Shown: piece after piece, positions 7,199-13,097 of the stretch
Numbering within the stretch: the first letter of the stretch is position 1
Layout of the letters: the number at the start of each line of letters is the position of its first letter
NCBI GenBank assembly: GCA_002351955.1
Contig: DEHO01000034.1
Coordinates: 85,433-98,529, forward strand
Source: Flavobacteriales bacterium UBA2798
GTDB taxonomy: Bacteria; Bacteroidota; Bacteroidia; Flavobacteriales_D; UBA2798
Direction: 5' to 3'
Length of the DNA: 13,097 bases
The notes under the pieces: generated by a model
The model's input: the letters and a program-made list of their open reading frames with translations, nothing else
Databases searched by the model: none
What the model was told of the DNA's origin: nothing
Made by a program: the position numbers and the translations under genes

Positions 7199-9058
7199 AT
7201 GAAAATTAGGTCAATACTGCTGCTCGGTTTTTCCCTTTGTAATTTGTCAGCATTTGCACAAACCGGCCCGGGTGGGGTTGGTAATTCAACCAGTAACAAC
7301 ATGTGGTATTCCGGCGACGGTGGTGCTTTTACCAATGCAGCAGGTACTACACAGGCTACTGTAGGTCAGCAGATATACGTTTGGCGCGATCGTTCCGGTA
7401 ATACACGAAATGCAACGCAGGCCACTGCAGCAAACAGACCTTTGTTTCATCGTCAGACAGCAGCAGCCAATGGTCAGCCCGGACTTCGATTTACCGGAGA
7501 TCTTTTTATAGATGGTCCTTCACCAGGAATCGCAAATAATAGTAGTTATACCTATTTGATGGTCTTTCGCGATACTTCTACAGTGACTGGTGCCACTAAT
7601 GATGGAGCCGGAACATTTATGTTGGATCGTACAACTGCAACAAATGAATTGGTTTCATTAAAACCTGTAACAGGAAATTTTTATTTCTATCAAAAGAGAA
7701 ACGATGCAGGAGGTGGATTAGGGGGTGTTACTGGTTCAACAACCATAAACACAACAATTAAGGCTATTACCATGCGAAGAAATTATGGAACAAATTATCA
7801 GTTGTTTCATAATAATCAACAACAAGGAGGTAATGTGGCTGATGCAGACGGAGCAACCACTCCTCCTGCACCACGAATTGGTCGCCATGCAACAACTTCC
7901 GGAGGCGGTATTCGTGGTTATATTTATGAGTTTATTGTTTACAATTTTGCGCTCAATTCTGCGCAAATGATTATTGTCAATAATTATTTGGCGGCTAAAT
8001 ACAATTTTGCATTAGCTGTAGATGACCTTTATACAATGGATGATCCTGCAAATGGTAATTATGATTACGAAGTAGCGGGAATTGGGCGTGTGGATAATTC
8101 CAATACACATACTGATGCGAGAGGTTCCTCGATAGTTAGAATGACAAATCCAAGCGCATTAGGAAATAATCGATTCCTTTTTTGGGGACATGATAATGGT
8201 ACAATGACAACGAACAATACGGTTGATGTTGATGGCATTGTAATTCAAAGCAGATTAAATCGAATTTGGCGAGCACAAAAAGTTGCTAATATTGGAACAG
8301 CAGATGTTTCATTTGATGTTACCGGATTTACAAGCGTCAACGGCGCTCACTTGCGTTTGCTAATCGATAGAGACGGTGATGGTTTCTTTGATAATGATGT
8401 CACTCCGTTAACCGGAACTTTTGCAGCTAACACCATTACTTTTACCGGCGTTAACTTTCAAAACGGCGATCGCTTTACCTTAGGCTCAATTAATGTCAGT
8501 CAAACTCCTCTTCCTGTTGAATTGCTTGATCTTAATGCATTGCTTTTGAATGATCATGAAGCTTTGATTACCTGGAAAACAGCAACTGAGACCAATAGCT
8601 CATTTTTCGAAATTCAGCGATCATCCGATGGCTCTGATTGGACAGCAATCGGGCAGGTTATAGCTGCCGGTTTCTCTTCGGTTTACAGGAATTATTTATT
8701 TAAAGATTATGCACCACTTTCAGGTACATCGTATTATCGGTTGAACATGGTAGATCAGGATGGGCTTAATGAGTTGTCTGTTATTCGGGTTTTGGAAAAC
8801 CATCGTGGATCTGCTGTTATTGCTAAAGTGTATCCGAACCCGGTTTGTGATTTTCTTAAGGTTGAATTACTGGGTGATTACGAGATTAGACGTATTGAAC
8901 TATTGGATTTTGACGGGAAAAGGATAAAAGAATTTAATCTGAATGAAACAAGTATTTCGTCAATTGATGTTAGAGGTCTTGTTGCAGGCACCTATTTTCT
9001 TGTTTTGCATTCTTCCGACGTGCGTTTAACATTACCCATTGTGAAAGTTTCAAAATAA
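7199..9058 (+). CDS. T9SS-secreted LamG-like/DUF8202-like surface protein, copy 2
   Basis: A 619-residue paralog of the preceding gene. The ATG at 7199 gives a clean signal peptide (1-20, cleavage AFA|QTGPGG). The LamG-like part (about 21-270) keeps the pattern VWRDRSGNTRNATQAT and NRPLF but has a glycine-rich insert (DAGGGLGGVTG, then GGGIRGYIYEF). The conserved central domain starts near 274 (MDDPANGNYDYEVAGIGR) and carries the same WGHDNG block and DRDGDGFFDND loop. PLPVELLDL begins near 436, followed by the FN3-like region. The sorting tail begins with VYPNPVCDFLKV near 543, continues with ELLDFDGKRIKEF and ends LPIVKVSK, a standard type A tail. The 46-base gap upstream holds only imperfect -7 boxes (such as TAGATTTC at 7177), so it may depend on read-through from copy 1. 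Confidence 0.93.
   Translation: MKIRSILLLGFSLCNLSAFAQTGPGGVGNSTSNNMWYSGDGGAFTNAAGTTQATVGQQIYVWRDRSGNTRNATQATAANRPLFHRQTAAANGQPGLRFTGDLFIDGPSPGIANNSSYTYLMVFRDTSTVTGATNDGAGTFMLDRTTATNELVSLKPVTGNFYFYQKRNDAGGGLGGVTGSTTINTTIKAITMRRNYGTNYQLFHNNQQQGGNVADADGATTPPAPRIGRHATTSGGGIRGYIYEFIVYNFALNSAQMIIVNNYLAAKYNFALAVDDLYTMDDPANGNYDYEVAGIGRVDNSNTHTDARGSSIVRMTNPSALGNNRFLFWGHDNGTMTTNNTVDVDGIVIQSRLNRIWRAQKVANIGTADVSFDVTGFTSVNGAHLRLLIDRDGDGFFDNDVTPLTGTFAANTITFTGVNFQNGDRFTLGSINVSQTPLPVELLDLNALLLNDHEALITWKTATETNSSFFEIQRSSDGSDWTAIGQVIAAGFSSVYRNYLFKDYAPLSGTSYYRLNMVDQDGLNELSVIRVLENHRGSAVIAKVYPNPVCDFLKVELLGDYEIRRIELLDFDGKRIKEFNLNETSISSIDVRGLVAGTYFLVLHSSDVRLTLPIVKVSK
8418..8527 (+). repeat. 110-base near-identical tract, copy A (gene 2)
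   Basis: This tract matches 10292-10401 at 104 of 110 positions with no gaps (six mismatches counted by eye). It encodes the end of the conserved central domain and the start of the PLPVELL linker. The corresponding part of copy 1 encodes similar protein with many synonymous changes, so identity between copies 2 and 3 exceeds what protein constraint needs. Confidence 0.75.
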
Positions 9059-9096
9059 CAGTCTTCATTAATATATTGATGTGTTCATGTTCGGTT

Positions 9097-10926
9097 ATGC
9101 ATAAAATTTTCAAGGTTTTTGTTTTTTTCATGCTGGTGATTCTTTTTAACAAATCGATCGCACAAACTGGTCCCGGTGGTGTTGGCGCGAATGATGGATC
9201 TTCGAGTCTTAAATTATGGTTCCGGGGAGATAACGGTGTTTCTGTTTCCGGTACAATGATCAACTCGATCTCTAATTCAGCAGGTATTGCAGCTCTAGAT
9301 ATTTCTGAATCGGGAGCTAATCGACCTACATTGGCAGCGGGAGCTGTAAACGGGTATAATGAGATCGTTTTTTCAGGAACCACTATGCTTAGGAGTGGGT
9401 TGACCTTAACAACGACAAATTTTGTTACGAACCAAGCAAGTAGCTTTACCGTGAGCAGGGCTGCAAATACTACGCAAACCAGTTGTGTTTATACCACAGA
9501 TCCATTAGTAGGAACTACTCGTTTTTCAAATCACATTCCTTGGTCAAACACAATTTATTTTGATATTGGAACATGCTGTTCGAACGACGCCAGGTTGCAA
9601 GTTGGAAGTTTAACAGGGTTAAATAATTATTCAATTTGGACGTATGATGCAGAACCAACATCCGGAAAGCAATTGTATAGGGATGGAACGCTTTTGCAGG
9701 ATCGGCCAAATACACTTGCCTACAATAGTCATGCTTCTCATAGGTTTAATATTGGTGGTAACACATCAGGTACAAATGGTTTTGTCGGGGCGGTTACAGA
9801 GATAATTATATTTAATGCTAAAATTAATTCGGCGCAGCGAATTATAATCGATAATTATCTTTCTGCGAAATACAATATTTCGCTAGCAGCAAATGATGTT
9901 TATTTAATGGATGATCCTGCTAATGGTAATTATGATCATGAAGTAGCAGGAATTGGGAGGATAAATGCTACCAACACACATACTGATGCAAGAGGGACTT
10001 CCATAGTGCGCATCAGCTCACCTTCCAATCTTGGTAATAATGAATTTTTGATGTGGGGTCATGATAACGGTACAATGACCACAAATAATACGGTAGATGT
10101 TGATGGAACAACAATTCAATCGCGGTTGTCAAGGGTTTGGCGGGCAAGTGAATTTACCGGTGATGTTGGTACAGTTACAATTGCATTTGACGTTTCAGGA
10201 TTTACAACTGTTACCGGGAGTGATCTTCGTTTAATCATTGATCGCGACGGAGACGGATTTTTTGACAACGATGTGGCTCCAATTTCCGGAGCTTTTGCAG
10301 CGAACACCATTACTTTTACCGGTGTTAACTTACAAAACGGTGATCGCTTTACTTTAGGCTCAATTAATGTCAGTCAAACGCCTCTTCCTGTTGAATTGCT
10401 TTTGTTTAACGCTATAAGGGAAGGTCAGGATGTTCGCGTTCGCTGGAGCACAGCAAGTGAATCGAATAGCGATCATTTTAAGGTAGAACGATCAGTGAAT
10501 GGAACAACCTGGACTGAAATTGCACATGTTCATGCTCAGGGCAATTCGGTTGTACAACAGAATTATTTTTCACTTGATCTTCAACCGGTTTTCGGTATGA
10601 ATTATTACCGATTGAAAATGGTAGATCAGGATGCAAGTGTTAATTACTCGATAATTGTTCCGGTTGATTTTTCAGATGCAGTTGCAACAGCAGTTTCTGT
10701 TTTCGTAAATTCTTTTAATGGAGAAGTAAGTCTGATCTCGGAAAACGTTCCACAACAAATGCAGGGAATTCACATTTACGACATCTCCGGAAAAATTGTT
10801 TTTTCACATTCGTTTGAATCTACACAACTTGCCCGAATCCCAACAGAGCAATTATCTGCGGGTACTTATGTCATTATTGTAACTAGTAAAGACAAGAGTT
10901 ATTCCTCAAAATTCATCCGATACTGA
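9097..10926 (+). CDS. T9SS-secreted LamG-like/DUF8202-like surface protein, copy 3 (atypical ends)
   Basis: A 609-residue paralog. I chose the ATG at 9097 because MHKIFKVFVFFMLVILFNKSIAQ is a normal signal peptide cleaved at SIA|QTGPGG; ATG 9079 and TTG 9076 would add a Cys-rich stub. The N-terminal domain still has LWFRGDNG and NRPTL but lacks the WxDxSGN motif of copies 1 and 2, and carries three cysteines not seen there (SCVY and GTCCSND). The central domain (from about 265: MDDPANGNYDHEVAGIGR) keeps the WGHDNG block and the DRDGDGFFDND loop; PLPVELLLF starts near 428. The tail still has HIYDISGKIVFS and LSAGTYVIIV and ends KFIRY, but the usual xPNP opening is replaced by VFVNSFNGEVSL. I take it as a functional but diverged cargo protein. 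Its stop is one base from the stop of the opposing pafA. Confidence 0.91.
   Translation: MHKIFKVFVFFMLVILFNKSIAQTGPGGVGANDGSSSLKLWFRGDNGVSVSGTMINSISNSAGIAALDISESGANRPTLAAGAVNGYNEIVFSGTTMLRSGLTLTTTNFVTNQASSFTVSRAANTTQTSCVYTTDPLVGTTRFSNHIPWSNTIYFDIGTCCSNDARLQVGSLTGLNNYSIWTYDAEPTSGKQLYRDGTLLQDRPNTLAYNSHASHRFNIGGNTSGTNGFVGAVTEIIIFNAKINSAQRIIIDNYLSAKYNISLAANDVYLMDDPANGNYDHEVAGIGRINATNTHTDARGTSIVRISSPSNLGNNEFLMWGHDNGTMTTNNTVDVDGTTIQSRLSRVWRASEFTGDVGTVTIAFDVSGFTTVTGSDLRLIIDRDGDGFFDNDVAPISGAFAANTITFTGVNLQNGDRFTLGSINVSQTPLPVELLLFNAIREGQDVRVRWSTASESNSDHFKVERSVNGTTWTEIAHVHAQGNSVVQQNYFSLDLQPVFGMNYYRLKMVDQDASVNYSIIVPVDFSDAVATAVSVFVNSFNGEVSLISENVPQQMQGIHIYDISGKIVFSHSFESTQLARIPTEQLSAGTYVIIVTSKDKSYSSKFIRY
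10292..10401 (+). repeat. 110-base near-identical tract, copy B (gene 3)
   Basis: Partner of 8418-8527. Five of the six mismatches are synonymous third-base changes (GCT/GCG, GGC/GGT twice, ACC/ACT, ACT/ACG) and one changes Phe to Leu (NFQNGD versus NLQNGD). The flanking sequence is clearly more diverged on both sides. Confidence 0.75.
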
Positions 10927-10927
10927 T

Positions 10928-12568
10928 CTACTTTTTTCCTTTAAGCATTTCCGGTATCGGATCCGAAAAACATCCATTCGGAAAAGGAATATCGAGATAA
11001 CGGCAAAGCCCCGGAGCAATCTGCGTGATATCGATTCTGCTTGTAATTCTTTGAGGAAGTATTCCCTGACCGTGAATTAAAATAGGGACATGCGTATCAT
11101 AACTATAAGCAGTACCGTGCGTGGTTCCTTTCGGTCCATAATCCATCCATGCGGGTAATAAACTGATGATGACATCACCCGAACGTAATTCGTTGAAGCC
11201 GGCCTGCAATAATTTTCCAACCCCATGCTGGTAACATGTGCGAAGCATGTCACTACGTGTAATTACATTTCCTACACCTTGAATATTGCGCATGAACTCT
11301 GCTGTTTTTTGTTCAATAGCCTCCTTGTCGAATCCTTTTCTGCGAATGAGATCGGTATTCAAATAAACCTGTTCGTTAACAATGGCGCGTACAAAACGTT
11401 CTGAGGGATCATTCAGCGAAAAAAATTCCAGCAAATAATTATTGAGTGAATCTTTGTACTTCGACAGATCAAGATAGCCTGATGGAATGCGCATGCTTTT
11501 GAGATGATTCGGATTATCGCTCGCCGCATGATCAGCACTAAGAAAGAGCAGGTATTGACCTTTACCAATATTTTTATCGAGGTAATTTAAAATCTCTGCA
11601 ATCTCCAGATCCAATCGTAAATAGCAATCCTGTGTTTCTACTGAACGCGGACCATAAGCGTGACCAATGTAATCCGGACTTGAAAAACTTACACAGAGAA
11701 GGTCGGTTGTATTATCTTTTCCCAGCTGTTCACCCTCAATGGCAGCGAACATTAATTCTTTTGTAAGTGTATTTCCAAATGGAGTTGATTTAATAATACT
11801 CAATCTGTTCTCATTGGCTTTTACAATTTCAGGCAAGTTATGTGGGAAAACAGGTTCTGTTTCACTCTTGGCAACAAACTCGTAGGTGTTGTTGTCGGGT
11901 AATGATTCTGTATATGCGGCAATGGGTAATAGTGTATTCCAAACCTGAGAAAGGAAATGATTTGTTCGTTTTTTTTCGTTGAAATCAATCAGCCATTGCG
12001 GAAGATCATTTCTGTAAAATGAACTTGTTATAAAATTACCGCTTGCATCATCAAACCAATATGCACCATCCGCCGAATGTCCGGCAGGTAAAATTGCTCC
12101 TCTGTCTTTTAATGCCAATCCGATTACTTTCGACTTACCATTGGTAAATAATTTAAGTTCATCGCCAATAGTTGAAGTTTGCATGCGTTTGGGCGACATT
12201 TCTCCGGCTTTGGAGTCGCTGCCAATTGTTCTTACATTTTTATCTTCCGAACAATAAACCATTGCTCCTTCTTTTCGATCGAACCAGTCATTGGCAATGA
12301 TTCCATGTACTGAAGGTGTGGTTCCGGTGTAAATGGATGCATGTCCCGGTCCGGTATAGGTTGGTACGTATCCGTAATGTGCATTTGTGCAGTGGATTCC
12401 CTGATTCATTAAACGTGCAAATCCGTTTTTGCTGTATTTGGATGCAAAGCGCACAAGATAATCGTAACGCATCTGGTCGATAACCAGTCCCACAATTAAT
12501 TTGGGTTGTGCAGCCTGTGTGTTGATCAGACTAAAAAGGAAGAATAAAAGAAGTGTGATACGTTTCAT
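10928..12568 (-). CDS. pafA: PafA-type alkaline phosphatase (phosphate monoesterase)
   Basis: Starting at the ATG at 12568 (MKRITLLLFFLFSLINTQAAQ) gives a normal signal peptide and 546 residues, the length I recall for the characterised flavobacterial PafA; the upstream ATG at 12604 would add 12 residues before the signal. The alkaline phosphatase superfamily site is complete: LVIDQMRYD (Asp31), PTYTGPGHASIYTG with nucleophile Thr72, IIANDWF with Asn93, LKDRG with Lys154/Arg156 (the PafA substrate-binding pair), SSPDYIGHAYGP, SADHAA and GTTHGT. PafA enzymes are secreted, zinc-dependent, broad phosphate monoesterases that are not repressed by phosphate in relatives. It should act in the periplasm or outside and has no T9SS tail. 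An imperfect -7 box (TATTTTTA, 12594 to 12587) lies 18 bases before the chosen ATG. It converges on cargo copy 3. Confidence 0.95.
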   Translation of the reverse strand: MKRITLLLFFLFSLINTQAAQPKLIVGLVIDQMRYDYLVRFASKYSKNGFARLMNQGIHCTNAHYGYVPTYTGPGHASIYTGTTPSVHGIIANDWFDRKEGAMVYCSEDKNVRTIGSDSKAGEMSPKRMQTSTIGDELKLFTNGKSKVIGLALKDRGAILPAGHSADGAYWFDDASGNFITSSFYRNDLPQWLIDFNEKKRTNHFLSQVWNTLLPIAAYTESLPDNNTYEFVAKSETEPVFPHNLPEIVKANENRLSIIKSTPFGNTLTKELMFAAIEGEQLGKDNTTDLLCVSFSSPDYIGHAYGPRSVETQDCYLRLDLEIAEILNYLDKNIGKGQYLLFLSADHAASDNPNHLKSMRIPSGYLDLSKYKDSLNNYLLEFFSLNDPSERFVRAIVNEQVYLNTDLIRRKGFDKEAIEQKTAEFMRNIQGVGNVITRSDMLRTCYQHGVGKLLQAGFNELRSGDVIISLLPAWMDYGPKGTTHGTAYSYDTHVPILIHGQGILPQRITSRIDITQIAPGLCRYLDIPFPNGCFSDPIPEMLKGKK

Positions 12569-12632
12569 GGTAAGAATCTTGTTGGGTAAAAATAGGGACT
12601 TCATATTCAGCCTGTGTGAAAAATCGGTGAAA

Positions 12633-13097
12633 TCACTGTTTTTTCATCAGTTTGGCGGCCATTTCTCTGCGAATGAGGATCTCAGCTATGATGAGATTGG
12701 GAACCCAGCTCAGCCATGCAACAATGATGTATTTATCGAGTGGTTTTAATCCGAAATGAAAATGATGAATGAAATAAAGATATAAACGTAATGTTATAGC
12801 CGATAAAGTAAGTGCGTAGCTGCGGATCATAAATTCACCGTGAGCGATATAATCCTTTTTCCTGACATAATACCATGCAAAAATTGTAAAGGCCATCCAG
12901 ATCAGGGTAAGAAATACAAAACTTACTCTTGCAGCCGGACCTCCATTAGCGTATATTCCCATTACAAACGCTCCGGGACCGCTAAAAAAAATCAATACAA
13001 TTAGGTAAGTCATTCCCATTCTTCTGTGCAAGCGTGGAAATCCTTTAATGATGCGTGAACTGAATTGTGTAATTCCTGCGATGAGTAATAATACACT
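12633..13097 (-). CDS. DUF2306-like multi-pass membrane protein (N-terminus off the right edge)
   Basis: The frame is open from the right edge to the stop at 12633 (154 codons visible). The segment upstream of the internal TTG at 13031 is also open and reads SVLLLIAGITQFSSRIIKGF, followed by PRLHRRMGMTYL, so the real start lies outside the window. At least four hydrophobic helices are visible. The motifs LHRRMGMTYL, FFSGPGAFVMGIYANGG and HGEFMIRSYALTLSAITLRL fit my memory of the DUF2306 family, membrane proteins of unknown function with conserved His and Arg residues at helix ends. The C-terminus is basic (RREMAAKLMKKQ) and probably cytosolic. It lies 64 bases upstream of pafA on the same strand; no terminator separates them, so co-transcription is possible but unproven. 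Confidence 0.85.
   Translation of the reverse strand, partial: SVLLLIAGITQFSSRIIKGFPRLHRRMGMTYLIVLIFFSGPGAFVMGIYANGGPAARVSFVFLTLIWMAFTIFAWYYVRKKDYIAHGEFMIRSYALTLSAITLRLYLYFIHHFHFGLKPLDKYIIVAWLSWVPNLIIAEILIRREMAAKLMKKQ

Noticed and set aside
6564..8474. GCGATCGC octamers in cargo copies 1 and 2, resembling the cyanobacterial HIP1 repeat
   Set aside because: They encode the conserved Gly-Asp-Arg of the central domain, and copy 3 has GTGATCGC at the same place. Protein constraint explains them.
9066..9081. Imperfect inverted repeat CATTAATATATTGATG between cargo copies 2 and 3
   Set aside because: It is AT-rich with a wobble pair and easily expected by chance in a 38-base gap. There is no T-run and no good -33 box for a promoter.
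10957..10981. Palindrome TCGGATCCGA and a nearby CCGAA/TTCGG stem inside the pafA 3' end
   Set aside because: The stems are only five pairs and no T-run follows on either strand, so a terminator is not supported.

Overview
The window reads as chromosomal DNA of a Bacteroidota bacterium that has a type IX secretion system (T9SS). The evidence is a PorX-type response regulator, three proteins with Por/T9SS C-terminal sorting domains, a PafA alkaline phosphatase, Bacteroidota-type promoter boxes (TTG ... TAnnTTTG) and a lack of clear Shine-Dalgarno sequences. Base composition looks AT-rich (roughly 40% GC by eye). I cannot assign a genus. There is no sign of a plasmid, phage or insertion sequence, and I see no tRNA, rRNA or CRISPR array.

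Layout. Positions 1-1770 (minus strand) hold two lipoprotein genes that overlap by 23 bases: a TIM-barrel-like lipoprotein followed by a TPR-like lipoprotein that runs off the left edge. A 120-base divergent gap separates them from a small two-helix membrane protein (1891-2391, plus; DUF6141-like). This converges on a COG1078-type HD phosphohydrolase (2408-3631, minus). Divergent from the HD gene is porX (3727-5277, plus), a receiver plus PglZ-phosphatase fusion.

Directly after porX come three tandem paralogous genes (5317-7152, 7199-9058, 9097-10926, plus). Each encodes a signal peptide, a LamG-like N-terminal domain, a conserved central domain with an acidic Ca-type loop, a beta-sandwich linker and a T9SS type A tail. 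On the other strand, with one base between the stop codons, is a 546-residue PafA alkaline phosphatase (10928-12568). A DUF2306-like membrane protein (12633-13097) runs off the right edge.

How the genes fit together. PorX is known in other Bacteroidota to control T9SS gene expression, and the three following proteins look like T9SS cargo, so regulator and secreted products sit side by side. A good promoter-like sequence between porX and the first cargo gene lies so close to the start codon that its transcript would be leaderless or nearly so. The cargo array shows recent sequence exchange between copies 2 and 3, an 18-residue stretch identical in all three copies, and a third copy with an atypical N-terminal domain and sorting tail. 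The least understood part is the left-hand lipoprotein pair. All gene boundaries are from sequence reading only, and several start codons were moved from TTG or upstream positions to ATGs that give proper signal peptides or family-like N-termini.
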